A stretch of DNA of 64,000 bases, taken from assembly GCA_963377175.1 (NCBI GenBank), contig CAUJNA010001010.1, positions 7,501 through 71,500 on the forward strand, in the 5' to 3' direction. Both the position numbers and the translations under genes were made by a program. Below, piece after piece: positions 20,819 through 34,060 of this stretch (its first letter is position 1; each line of letters starts with the position of its first letter). Below the pieces are notes generated by a model. The model searched no databases and was not told where the DNA came from. It was given only the letters and a program-made list of their open reading frames with translations. The DNA comes from Effrenium voratum. Its lineage: Eukaryota > Sar > Dinophyceae > Suessiales > Symbiodiniaceae.

Positions 20819-23800
20819 GGCTTTACAACCCTGTCATCTTCCTGCCTCGGGATGAGGTGATAATAGCTCGAAGGAGACCTCGCAAGGACAGCTATTGCAA
20901 TGCTCTGAACAATTCCTGGAGTGCGTCCGTGGGGATGCCAAAACACGCGGTCGACCCCAAGTCATCCAGTGTGATCCTGCGGAGCAATGGATCCATCGGA
21001 CAAATCGGGCATCTGGACAAATAAACTGGTTGGACAGTCAGTTCCGGGAGTCAAGCTGTACGCGCTTCTGGCGGTAATCTTAGAAGCCTTTTTTCCCCGA
21101 CCGCAACGGATGAACCCTCACGCTAGGACACCATACTCAAAACGATCCTCCCTGTTGCCTACCTGTCTTCGCCCGCGGAGACTCGACAGCGTTTTCTTCT
21201 GGCCGCATTATCCATGAGAACCCTTCTGTGGTCCAGTTTGGACGAGTCGTGTTGGAGCCGCGTTAAGCAACCGCCCCAGCCGCAATGATTTCTGAACGGT
21301 GATTTGCAACAAACGATTCTGAGTCCCGTGTCTCTCCAAAACACACTATCCCTCGAAAGAAGCCTTCACGCGTTGTTCGTAACCAGGGCCACACAGACCT
21401 TGAACACCAGACCTCAACTCCTGCCCAATTCGATGCGAAACTTGGCGGCCTCCGGCGGGCCGATGCTCCCGACAGTCATCATCGGAGCCTTCCAGCTCAG
21501 CCGAATCTACATCTTTCCCCAGGCAGCGTGTCTACAAGGAGGGTCTTTTTACAGTAAGAGCAAAAACCAGGCAAGATCAGGGTGCTCTTTTTGGGCGGCA
21601 TTTTTCGGCTGCGCAGGCTCGAGCAAAACTTCCCTTGTAAGATGTTCACGTACATTTCAACTGCGCAGGCTCGCACAAAGCGCTGGGACGAATTTGCCGT
21701 CCTTCGAGGTGCGCTCTCGTCGCTGCCGTGCGAATAAAAAACAAAACGGTGGTTGGTTTGTTAAGGGCTTTGGGCTGTGGCGGGCCGGATCGCACTCGCG
21801 TCGCGCCGGTGAAAATTACCAACTTCAAAAGCAAACCCTCAGATTTCGGGCGGGTCGGGTCGGTCTCGTTGCGGAACGGAATTCTGCTCTGCGGACTTTC
21901 GGTGGCTACGGCGCAGTGCAAATTTCGAACATCGAAGCACCGGACCTGCAAAGATACTCCTGCAAGACACCTTGCATACAGAGAGGATCCTCTCATGGGT
22001 CCCGACGCGAACTTTCAAGAGGACAAGCCTTTGCACAGCATTGAGGGTTGCGCAGCTCCTCGTTGCAATACGCAAGGAATGAAATCCGATAGGAAATCCG
22101 TTGTAAGACAGCTGAAGGCTCCGGTTATCTCAAAGCCCAGTTCACTATGGCGGCTCAGCCTGTTCCAGTACGAACGGGTATGAGCTCGTCCTTGGGCCAA
22201 ACATACATGTTTGGCTAGCATTGCCTTGCTCACGCCAGAGCTCCCAAGTAAGAAAAAATACTTTTGGGGCCCAAAAGCAACAAGCAATAGGGACATCAAA
22301 AATACCGAGACTCGGCACTCGGGGTTTCTTAACATAAGCCTTGAAGAGATCCTGCCAACAGAACCTGCAAAGAAGTCCTTTCGAGAGGTGTTGTAGGGTC
22401 GTTTCAGGGATCCTGGCCAGGAGATCCTACCCGTGCAACTCGCCTAAAGACCCCGTAGAGATTATTGCAAATATCTTAAGACGGCCGAGGTTTTGCACGG
22501 GACCTGCAAAGATTTCCTTGCCAGAGCCCTGCAGATCTTGAAAAGAACTTTTTGTAGAGGGCATAGAGAGAGAGAGAGATTCTACCCAAACAGCTTGTGC
22601 AGAGATCTTCGTCCACAGGTACCTTGCGCTGGTCCTGCGTAGAGATCACCTCAACAGATCTTGGCTCCACAGGAGATTCTATATATGAGCTTCAGATGCA
22701 TATGCTGGGGCGGCTTTCATGTCGCCTGCGGGTTCCTATCTCGCTTTCTGACCACTGTTTGGGGTGACTTCCCGGGGTAATTGCCAGTTTAATGTTCCAT
22801 TCCAAGTCTGCGCCTGCGCACGATTGCCGTCAGCCTCGGAATGTCTTATGAACAACTCGCAGGCGTTGCCATCTCTGCCGCCTTGTGAGCCAAGCCGGCA
22901 AAGATGCTCGACATGCGCGTGCGAATTCTTGAGCCGATGGTTGCATTAGCACCAAGGCAACTTGAAGCAGGCGTCCTTTGAGCCCTCTGTCAGCACTCAA
23001 AGGCATGCTGTTACATGTCTACATGTCGTGAGTGGGCGACGTTTTACAAACACGAGACATGCCGCCCGTCAAATGTCACGTGTGCGCATCTGGTCTCAGA
23101 CCACTGCAACTCTGACTTACGACAGCAAACATGCTCGGCGCAATTTGGTCTGCTCAACAAACGAGTCCTAAGGGCATTGCGTTGCCCTTCAGACTCAATT
23201 ACATTCAATTACCAGGCGCTGAAGGACAACTCATCCGCTGAATCTTCCTCAGCCACTTCAGTTTGTACAAAGCCGAGACAAATTGTTGCAAACTAAGAAC
23301 CAAACAGGCATTGGAGAGTTCTGTGTTGACTCACCTTGCAAAGCGACAGCTGCGTAAATTTCTGCACCAAACGAAACCATGAACCTATCTCCTAAGCGCC
23401 TTGCTTCGCAGCAACAACGGAGCCTTTGTGCCTGCGCGGTTCCCCGTCAAAGAGGGTGTTGATGGTTAATCATGTCACAACGCTGCGAACTATCAACTTC
23501 CAGCCTACCAAATCTCTTGGGGCAGGCGAATCAGCGTCTGTCCGAGGCCTTTGAGACTGTTGCCCTTCAAAAATGACAACTGCAAGGGTTCAGGGACACC
23601 CTTCACGTGTGGCCCATCTTAGATTTGCCTTTTTTGCATGCTTGGAGAAACCTAGCCAAAGGGAAACCCAACCTCCATCAAAACCTTCATAAAGGCCCAA
23701 GCAAATGAAGAACCATGAATCTCAAAGATCGGCACTTGCGATAGCCTGAGCTGGACCACACAAGCATTGGAAGCACTGCAGCCTTCTGAGCACTCCACGC

Positions 23801-26800
23801 AAGAACGCTGCCTTTTTCCGCCGCAGCTTTTGGGTCAGCTGAAACCTTGACATGAAGCGCATATCGGCACTCCAAGTGACATAAGACTATCATCTGCAGC
23901 TTGTGGTTCCGCACAAACAAAACCATTTGGCCGGCGCTTCATGAACTGAGCCGCCAGCCACCTAAAGCCGCACTGGTGATAGGCACGCTCCACCTACCCA
24001 GAAGCATACTTGGGTTGACATGTAAAACAGGCCCGCAGCCTGCGGATCAATGCAAATACGACGGTCATCATCTTCAGCAGCAAGCACGGTGGCTCGCAAG
24101 CCTGTCTCAGAAGGGTTTGCAGGCTTTCCTCAGGCTGCCTTCTTGCGCTTAAACCTCCTAAGCCTGCGGCTGTGCACCGGCAAAGTCGCAAAAATCAGCC
24201 TCTTCACGTGCAGCACTGCGGACTGGAGCACCTGCATAGTCTAAACATGGCAATACCAGTGACCGGAAAGTCACGGCGTCAATAGTGCCTGCGGGGAAGC
24301 CACCGAGAGATGGACAATGCGTGCGTAATGCGTTGCATGTCCTGCGACTCGAGCGCACCATGTCGAGGAGCTCTGTCGCGCAAGCCTGCCTTGAACAAAC
24401 TGAAAGCACACAAGGCCATCCACAGTGTCCGCCTCAGGAACCTGTCCTGCCAACTGCGCCAAGCCAAGTTTGCAGAGTGCAAAGTACGCAACTTTTCCTG
24501 GCTGGTGGATCCAGAAAAGTTCCAGCTTGCCCACCTTACCATCCAAATGAATGCCCCACCTGACTCTCCATTACCTCCACTGACTGGCTGACTCACAGCA
24601 AAATTCCGTCTCTAGCTCAGGATTCCCGAGATTTGTGCTTAGGCCACAGGCCACAGGGGAGTTTATTATTATTGTTTAAAAATAAGGCATGACCTCCGTG
24701 GACCCAGCGATGCTGCCCAAAGGCTGCTCTGCTGCGCAAGCTTGAATCTTGTCCTGCGAGGGAGACACCAAAAACCATTTAAGGTGACCAACCGCGAATG
24801 GCTCTTGCGCGGCACTCAAGCAACTGCGCCGTCCCAGCTCGTCTCTGCAGCAGCAGCTAGATTATCTGGGACGCGCTTCATGTATCGCTCGAAACTCTTC
24901 TGCGGCTGCTCCTGCAGGCGTCACATAGTCTCGTAGGCATCGACATCAGTGACACGCGCTTCCATATGCTTGGAATTACTGGCGCTTCTCTTGGCGAGCG
25001 CAACGCTACCATACAAGAACAAAACAGCTGCACGCAACATTGCACGGGTCAGCTTCCTGGCACGCCAGCATATACAATGTTTTACCAGCTTGATCTGGCC
25101 AATTTTTCAGGAGTATTCAGGTGTCAGCAATCGGCAATGCGCATTGCCATCCAGGAGTGGACGAATGGAGTTCGCGTGGGGTCGCTAACAGGTGTGCTTT
25201 GGTCCGCGCGTCCAAACAAGCGAGTTCATGCCAATGTGCTTTTGGTAGGCCTTGAGTCGCTTAAAGGCACGCGCCGGCCGCCGGACCAAAGACAGCCTGG
25301 TGTTCGAGGAGTGAAGGGTCTTGTAGGATGCGGCCGAGGTATTTCGTCCTGGAACGGAGGATGGCCTGCGTCGGGGAAGGTAGTGACGGAAGACGCGTGT
25401 GTGCCAAGGTATTTTACTGGAGCCTTGTTGGTCTGGAGCGATTAGCTCCTGCGCCCACTCATCAGGCACAAGGCCTTGGTGATGCATCTGCGCCTGCCGT
25501 CCCAAGGAGGACTCAAGGGCTGCGCCGGTCGCGCCTCAAGAAGACGCTGCGGGGCGAGGGTTGCATGGGGTGTGGGAAGCTGGTAGTTCCGTCCGTGACC
25601 GCCCTGGCAAGGCCGTGGATGAGCTGCGCTGTAAAAGTCGTTCTTGCTGCGAACGCTTTGCGCCACTGCCGGAGCACCTCTTCATAGCGATCCTCCCTGG
25701 CAAGAATGACACATTTGCAAATGTTGTATCAAGTACCTCGGCTTGGCCGGTGTCTGTAGGGTTGGTCGGCTCGCCTTTAGCGCTCGTTGATCAGCTGAGC
25801 CCGCAAGAGAATGGAGGGCAAAGAAGTGGGGCCGTCGTAGGAGTTGGGGAAACGCCAACAAGCATCCTCCTCTTAAAGGCTTCTGGTTCTGGACCTCGAG
25901 CCTGAGAAGAAAAGCTTGGACTCCGCCTCACCACAGGCCGCTTGCGTCGTGCGGATTAAGTTCATCGATTTGCCCGGCTCTGCGAAGCGTCGGCTCAATT
26001 TGAGCAGGCGAACGTTGTTTGCCAACTCACACACTGACGGGGCGCGTGGCTGGCGCTTCTCCCTCTAGCTGCAGCCCAGCTCGGCGGTTTACTCAGTTCT
26101 TGGCTTCATCAGCTCCATCCCTGGTGCGCCGTTTGCACAGTGTTCACAAGATCCCCCGGCAACCCCTCCCCAAGCTGAAGGTTGGGAATCGTTCGCGGCT
26201 GGGCGACGTGCGCTTGAGCCCTTGTTGCTTAGTGGTGGTCGGAAGGAATGGTCATGGATCCCTGAATAATGAATCCAAACAAGAAATGCGGACAAAGAGA
26301 TCATATGGTTGCGCGGGGCAACAGTTGCCCGGAGCACGAAGAAAAAGCTTTTGTCCAAGGCTGTTCTGTTGAAACCAACTTGATGCTCTGGTCTTCTGCA
26401 ATATCAATATCGCCTGCAGTTGCATCTGGAGGTGGATGCGTGAATCTGGGGGAAGTTGCCCCTGGCAATATCAATGTCAATGAGGGATTCCAGAAATGCT
26501 TGTAGAGGTTCATCCTTCTCTTCATTCCTGGACTTCTTTGCATCTCGTGATGGTAGCTGAATCATCCTGCTGTTTGAGAAAGACTTCCCGCTTCTGTTGC
26601 TGCTCCCAGGTCATCTGAACGGCGAAGGGCTAGTCCTGGGAGGGAACAAAAGCAAAGCAACAGGAAAAACGGGGCCGGCTTGTGCCAAATGCCTCTCGCT
26701 GATCATTGATCGGTAAGAATATGAAGGTGCGGTCTGGAATAGTTGGAGGAAGGCATCCGGAACTGTTTAGAAACGTTCTGTGCGCAGTCGGGACAAGTAA

Positions 26801-29800
26801 GCCAAAGTGGGCATGATTCCGACTCATAATGCCGGAGGATGTCAACACCGTCAACTCAAGAAGCAAATTGAAAAAAGCGCCTGATCCACGATTCAGAGCA
26901 AAACGCTTCAAAGCGATCAACAAATTTAGCAAGGATTCCGTACAGGCAAAGATCCACAGCAAAGACTCCAGTATATACAAGGAAACGGAGAAAAGCGGAC
27001 CTAGATCTTGACAGAAAAGCGTCTAAACAGTAAACGCTCAGTCGTGGACTCTCAACAAGAAACGAGCAGCAAGCTCCAGCACAAAGAAAATCAAGCAATT
27101 ATATATCAAGTACGACTCCTCCAGGCTTGGAAACAAACAACTCAAAACTATCGACTCTCTACTTACGAATTAAAAGTAGGGAACAATTACAGGAGAAGCC
27201 GGGATCGAGGATTTCCATGCAACGAGATTATAAAAACACTGCAATTGGAAACATGCAGATTTCCCAATGTTGAGACAATGGTCAAACAAATCGCACGTAC
27301 TCATAGTGACATGCAAACAGGTTCGCGTCACCTTGTCAGCTGTGTTTGTCCCTGATTTTGGACCAGTACTTGTTTGGCTGACAATATTAGTCAAATTTGA
27401 TCCTGGATTCACAGCTCGCGTTTCCAACAGGAGCTTTTCTTGCTAAATCGTCAAATTGCTTGTTGAGACGTCGTTGCTTTGTATCTTTTGCCTGCATGGA
27501 TTGCTGTTTGAATCCTGAAACCGGTGCCTAAATCAAGGAGTTTTCTCCTGTTAAATTGTCTCGATGCAGTACAGACTCTTAAAATCGGAACAATGTTCGT
27601 CATCTCCAAGCGCCAAAGTGATGCTCAGCCAAAATGCTTTCCTGTGGCTTAAATGACTCTCAAAATGGAAGACCCTAAACTCTGAACTTTAAAAACCATA
27701 AAGTCTGCTTCGCCCACTTATTCCTTACCCTGACGCTTAAGGTGTTCAAAATGGAGAATCTCTGAAGCCCAAAAGCCTGACACCCAAAAGCTCTGAAGCC
27801 CTAAACCCCACAATTGGCTTTCTTCTTCGCCCAATTTGTTTGATCGCTAAATCCGGCTGACTTTTGGAGAAGCAATCAGCCGTCACCTCAAAAAAGGACC
27901 TAATTGCTGCAAGAATGTCTGTCTGAATAGCTTGTTTTGAGAGTGAAAGCAGTATGCAAGTAGCATGTCATCCACTGAAGTTCGGCAGGCACATGTAAAA
28001 CTCTGACCATGTGATTTGGAAAACGCTACCCAAGTAGTTTTTAGAGGACACTCATTTTCACACCACGCGCACAGGTCTTCGAGTTTCCATCTTTCAACTT
28101 TCCGCAAATTGAGTGCAAGATCAAACCCTGCAAGGGATACTGGTCTGCCTTCGTTTGCCCCCTTTTATTCCAAGCACAATGCAACATGCACAGTCGGGCT
28201 CCGCAACCAAGGGCGAAAGCTGCAACTCTATGTTGGTCGCAGGTACCTCAGCCAAGTTCATCCAGCTGCCCGAACGCTTTTGAAGCTCAACGTTGCTGTC
28301 CCAAGGGTTGCGAATTGGATGCGCAAGTCGAACTTCAAGACATTCTTTGTCACACCGTGGCAACACACGATTCAGCAATCAGGACTCAGCAAGTCAGCTC
28401 ATCGGGCCCAGTCACTGTATCTCCATGCGATGGAGCGCTGTCTGCTTCCTTTGCTTGGACACCACATGTACTGCACACTGTCTTTGCAAAGCCACCTCTT
28501 CACTGGAGCAGCCATTTGGCGCAGTCTGGCGGCACTCCTCTACCAGGGCAGCCACAAACTTGCAGAATCACTGCCTGTTTTGGTAGGATGCGTGGACAGT
28601 GATGCACTCCTCAAGCACACTCGAGCCTCGCTCGTCTTCTGAAAGCTTGGAGGCCTTGCAAACAGGCTCCAAAAGCTTCACTTGGACCGCAAGTCTTCTG
28701 GAGTAGCCTCGTGAGCCATGGCCCGGGATCCTGCATAAGCTCATATCTTGACATGACTGCTGGCACGACAATATCTGCGCAACGCCTTACTTTATGGATT
28801 GACATGTCCTGGTCGAAATGCCGGCTTTGCGAGGACTTGCAAAGATATGTCGCCTAAAATCAATCTCCAGTGCCATGACTCTCAGCAACTGAACTCTCCG
28901 GACTCAGCCGTGGACTCTCAAAGATCAGCGCACCTTGCTTCATTGATCGCCTGCTCCTCGTTCCATTGTCTGGTTTGGGCATGTTTGAGAATGATGCTCG
29001 CAAGGTACGGTGCAAAGCTATTAATTCGATTAGGGACAGCCAAGGTTGCAGCGAGGGTTTAACTTGCTCTGATGGACTCTGCAAACAGGCCTGGGATTAA
29101 AGCTGCTACGTTTATTTTCGGTGATGATGAGAACTCATTTCGTCTTCCGAACAAGGGTAAGCACGGGGTTAGTTTAGGCCCCAGGGGACGCCCAAAGGGT
29201 AGCCATGTCCTCAATTCTCCAATCCTGGGAACAGGAGTTGGGGGCGGTTTGGGAGTCTTTTCTCCCAGAAACATTAACAATATACCCCGCTCAAATCAGG
29301 GCCCAATCCCCACGGCATACGCAGCCTGACTTGAGCATACCCCAACCCCACCATTCCACCAAACACACATTCCGGACCCTGAAGCTAGGGACCTAGTGAA
29401 GGGGGGAGGCCGACCGCAGTGCCATGCCATAGTTTCCCACAACAAGTGCTTTTTCGGTGGGACAGGTCCCAGGATTGGTTGGAACAGCTTTCACTGCAGT
29501 TTACAAAAGCTGATCCGGGTTTCCATCATGTGCAGAACCATGCTGGCCACAGCAAGGGATCAAATCAGGCGCAGAATTGGTGAACAGTTCTTTGAAAGCT
29601 CTCACCTTTTTCACTTTGCGTTGACCCTTCACCGGCCACAGAAAGTGCATAGCAAAAACCTGCGTGATGCAAATTGGAGTAGGCTAAAACCTTGAAAACT
29701 GTGCCAAAACTTGTCGGGGTATGGTCAAAAGGTATGGTGTAGAGCTCTTAGAAAACTGTTTCAGCCATTGGTGTCCCTTCCTAGCGAATCTCGGGGCTCC

Positions 29801-32800
29801 AAAGTTTATGCCAAAACCAAGAAACTGGGATAGGGAATGCATTGATGCAGGTCCTGGAAGAAGTCCTGTGCAAAGGCAACTTGCTTGCGCAGCGAACAAA
29901 ACCGAGAGGATGTTCCGGAACTTGCATGAAACATGGCGGGGCAGCGAGTCAGGCGACCAGCCCGCAGCTCGAGCAGCTGCATTGACCTCACATTGAGCGA
30001 ACATGTGTAAGAAAAAAACTGAATTTGTTCACGTTTGTTCTATTCGCTTTCTTTTCTTGGCGCGTAAGCCTCGATGTCTTTGTCACGGTCGCCATCGAAA
30101 TCCGCACCTTGAAGCCAAGAGCCCTGTGTCTTCTAGATGCGAGACCAAAGCCTGGAAGATATCGGGCGAATCTATCGGGCATGGAGTCCTTCTCAGGCAA
30201 TGAACATCACGCAACAAAGGCTTCGCACTCTCCATACCAGCGTCCATGTCTCTGTCCGGCTGGGAAGGTCCACCTTAGAGCTAGAGTAGCTAATCGAATA
30301 AGCACAGGGATCTCAAACGCACCGATTGCCTGGTGAACGAGCCTCCACAACCTGAGGGGGCATCAACTTGCCTGCAAATGTGCCAAGATTGCCAAGGCTG
30401 AATCTTGTCAAATCCAGCCTCCTTCAGGCAAGATGCCGAAAAATCCACTCCAGGCATCACCTCAGAACACTCTGCCAGGTCCAAGTCGGTTTGCACTGGC
30501 AAAACTGTGCTGCCAGCTCCTTGAAACTCTTCCATGGGAGGAACCTGGCTTTCACAAAGAAATTGCTATCCGACGCACCGGAGCAAGCAGCTTCACGCAG
30601 CTTCAAGCATGTGGCCTCATCTGCTACTCGCAACAGACGGCGCAAAGAGCATCTGCCCTGCTGCAGGACCCGCTGAAGCGTGGCCTGGCGCCAACTCCGT
30701 ATGGTGGGTGAAGGCTCAAAATGTGGCAATGATTTAGGTTAGTTTAGGGTTGGTTTGGTGGGGTGGAATTCGAATCGCCTTAAGGCGTTCGGGTTGGTTT
30801 ACAAAGAGTTGAGGGTGGATGCGGGTTGAAGGAGAGGGTTGACACATGCCATGAATGCCGCCGAAAGCCGCCGAAAGCCGCCAGATGCCGCGAGGCGAAA
30901 CGCCATTATAGCCCTGTCGGCTGCTTGCCTTCTGCTCAAGCTCTAGCTGCTCCAAACGCTCACGGCTTTCGTCCTGACTTTCAGAAAATAGATTCGGATC
31001 AAATCGGACGTGTCCTCACGTGTCCGCGCCTCCAGCTTGCGGAGACTGGCTTCGCTTGCCACGAGCTCCTGCAACTTATCATCTCGAGAGCTGCAAATCA
31101 CGTCCCGTGCCTCTTCGCAACATGCCAAATCGCAAACTGCTGCATGCCTGGCACTCATGGCTAGCAATCATGATCTGCGTACAAGGCTCATGGCGTCAAC
31201 GCAGCAGTTGGATTCTGACGATATTCAACCAGTCAGCAATGCTGGTCTGCAGCTGCTTTTTCCCTCAAAGCATACATGGCAGAACTCAGCACGTGTTTCA
31301 CGAGCAGTGATGACATAGACAACTCAGTCGTTGGCGGCTTACGCCACCAGCGCTTGTCACCTGCGCTGTGACGAACACTTTGTCAAAAGAAGCCATGTCA
31401 CCTTCCTGCCGACTCGAGAAATGGCTATTGCTACGGGGCTGTCCTCCATTTGCGAGCCTCGGCATAAAGCACTGCACAGATGTATAGGATCACGTGCTTA
31501 GAAAGCAAACTGCCGCACGATCCAGTCCTGCTAAGTTTCACTCTTGGACTTGGCATCAACGGTCTTCTGCCGAGTTTTTGCATATTTGTCCTGTCAAAGA
31601 AATTATTTGACTTGCAACAACTGCAAAACATGGCTGTCCTGCAGATCTGCGAAGCGTTTTCGCACCTGTTCACACATGTGCTTTTGCAGAAAATGTGCTG
31701 CCCCCGTGCATGCAAGAGTATGCAAGAAAAGAACAAATACCAAGTAGCGAATGCAATGGCCGAACCTGCTGCAAATGCTTGGCACGCCCGGTGCTTTCTT
31801 CGACAAGCACAGCGATGGTTCGCTGTAGCGGCTGAGTGACAATTATCCTGAGACAGCGCGTCGGACCGTCGGACGTTGTGTGGTCGGAGTCGGCATCTCA
31901 CATCGCCTCTCGGGCCTCTCAGGCCCAAGCTCCAAGTCACCGGCAACCGCCATCAGAGCAGTGCTGAAACTGGCAAACGTCGACAGGAATTCAGAGCACG
32001 CACCAGCCTTAGTCAGTGCATTTCAACAAGGCCAATTGACGGAGAGCTGGGAATTGATGGAATCCGAACGTGAGCCAAAGCTGTCATGGGGAAGTCTGAG
32101 TCTGCTTCCGAAGCAGCATTGTCCTGCAGGCTAGAAAGATTGACCTGCATCAGCTTGACATGCCTGCCTCTGGCAACTGCTGCAGAGCCAGGCGACAAGC
32201 CTCATCGTGCTTGGCATTCTAAGTTCGCATCAAAGGTATTCTTAGGGCGGAACACTCTGGAGGCGATCTCCCAGAGTACGGCAGTTGGATGAGATCTGCG
32301 CACTGACTTCCTGTCAGCAACATTCCCAAGTAGTCAAACAATTGCAATCTGAAGCTAAATATATCTGGTTGTGCTGCATTAAGCACAAACAAATCCTCCA
32401 GAATAGTGTAAGCCAGCAAATCGCAGTGCATCCATTGGGGCCTAAGGCAACACAAAGTTCGGGCTGTGACCATGCTTCCACACACTTAGGCCAAAACTGC
32501 ATACCGGGCGTGGCAGGTGAAGCCTGCAAGTCCAAAGACTCATGAAACACACGCCCGTTCTCCATGAATTACGATGAAAGCTTGAAACCACAAAAAACTG
32601 CGCCACATCCACTGTCAGCCGAGAATGCAGCCATTTTAGCTTTTCATGCTCAAGCGTGGCACAACTTTGGAAATGTCAGTGAGTCAAGAAGCACCTTCTG
32701 TGGACATGTTGCAATCCACCAAGAATATGATTCCTGCGTTGTCGATCATTTTGTTTGCTTTCCAGCTGACCAGCTGCAGCTTTGCTCTTTGCCAATGCGA

Positions 32801-33944
32801 ATCTGGCACATGTTGCTGTCGCAATGTGAGCCAAAGCTGCCACAATATGACCGCTGAAATACCGCGCTTACCCAGAACAATCAGCACTGAGAGCACAATT
32901 CTCGCATTTTTCTGCGAAGAGCTAGATTGCAATCATGCAGCGTGCTCGTCATTCATTGGCCGGGTCTGCTGACTGGGGCCACCAGGCAGCAACAAGCCGC
33001 AGGGGCTGGAAAATTCGGACGGCCGTTTGGCTTACAACACAAGATCACTTGAAGTGAATGAATGCCTGTCACCCACGAACAAAGACTCAGTTCAAAGCTG
33101 CAAATGGATTGTCAGCCATGGCACAATGCAAGTTTGGCAACAATTCACTACAAGGATACGCAATGCTAACAAAGGAAACCATGCCCATCTTGGCCCACAC
33201 TGGCGATTGAGCCTTGCACTCGCTCTGCTATATCACGTTGTATCATTGTCGCTCGTGAGGCACCTTAGCAAAACTGGCGTGAGTTGGGAAGACAATCCCA
33301 CCTCAATCTGTCATTGTGGGGGCACAAGAATTCACAACTGCATCGAGGCGCAAGGTCAGCAAGCTGCTCATTGATTTTGTAGCGTCTGGGAGTTTGGACC
33401 TGTCAAACACGATGAACCAAACTCACCCCAAAAACACATATATTCCACCTCCAGAACTTTGCTCCGAAGGCGGTATCTGCCACCCACCAAGTCGTACAAA
33501 AAGCGGACCTCATTTGCCCAGCGCAAAGCCAGCAGTGTCAAGTTTGAGCCACGCCTTGCTGACAACGTACTTGTCGTTGCCTTTCACGTTGATGACATCC
33601 CCTCTGGACGTCCTTCGTGGAAAGAGTCCGATTGGTTTCGTGGAAAGCGGCAATTGACGCTGATCCACTGGTCTACTTGTCACTGACGCGCGCGCTGTTT
33701 ACTTGGCTGGTGGCTGCCTACTTATCAGCAATCTCCTTTTGCAAAAAACACAACCGTGGACCGGCAACTCATTCACAAATGACAGAAGAATAAACACGAA
33801 AAACACGCGCAGAAGGTTCTGCGGTGTCGTTCTTCGGGATGCTTGATCGCGACGCCTGGCCGGAGCCCGTTCGGAGCACTCTTGGAGCACGTTCGGAGCG
33901 CTCGGAACCAGGCCCATTGCCACGATGCGCGCAAGTTTCGCAAC
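20819..33944. other. Unassigned DNA; no recognisable gene
   Basis: Thirteen kilobases without a protein family, tRNA, rRNA or snRNA that I can recognise. Frames of 200-250 codons (for example 21304-22044 and 28016-28642 on the plus strand) have unbiased-looking composition and no motif. Degenerate CCCTAAA words occur around 27670-27805 and TTTAGGG-like words around 30735-30800. Host exons broken by introns could be hidden here. Confidence 0.5.
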
Positions 33945-34060
33945 ATTGCTTTGCGTGGCAGGCGCAGAGCTTAAGGTGGCACAGATTTCGTGGCACGCAC
34001 AGCACTTTCGCAAGCTCTGGCACAGATGTCATGGCAGGTACAGTCTCGTGGCAAGCGCTG
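33945..34060. repeat. Diverged array of the GTGGCAGGCGCAGCA motif
   Basis: Words GCGTGGCAGGCGCAG, TCGTGGCACGCACAGCACTTT, TCATGGCAGGTACAG and TCGTGGCAAGCGCTG lie about 35-45 bp apart. They are clearly related to the array at 3732-4004, 30 kb away. Confidence 0.7.

Noticed and set aside
21304..22044. 246-codon frame on the plus strand
   Set aside because: No recognisable domain and overlapped by long frames on the other strand and in other frames; likely chance.
24950..25690. Minus-strand KYLG-like words suggesting a LINE RT remnant
   Set aside because: Only one short word resembles an RT thumb motif; no palm motifs or order could be found nearby.
28016..28642. 208-codon frame on the plus strand
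   Set aside because: Three overlapping frames of similar length, no motif and biased towards Ser/His/Leu; not supported as a gene.
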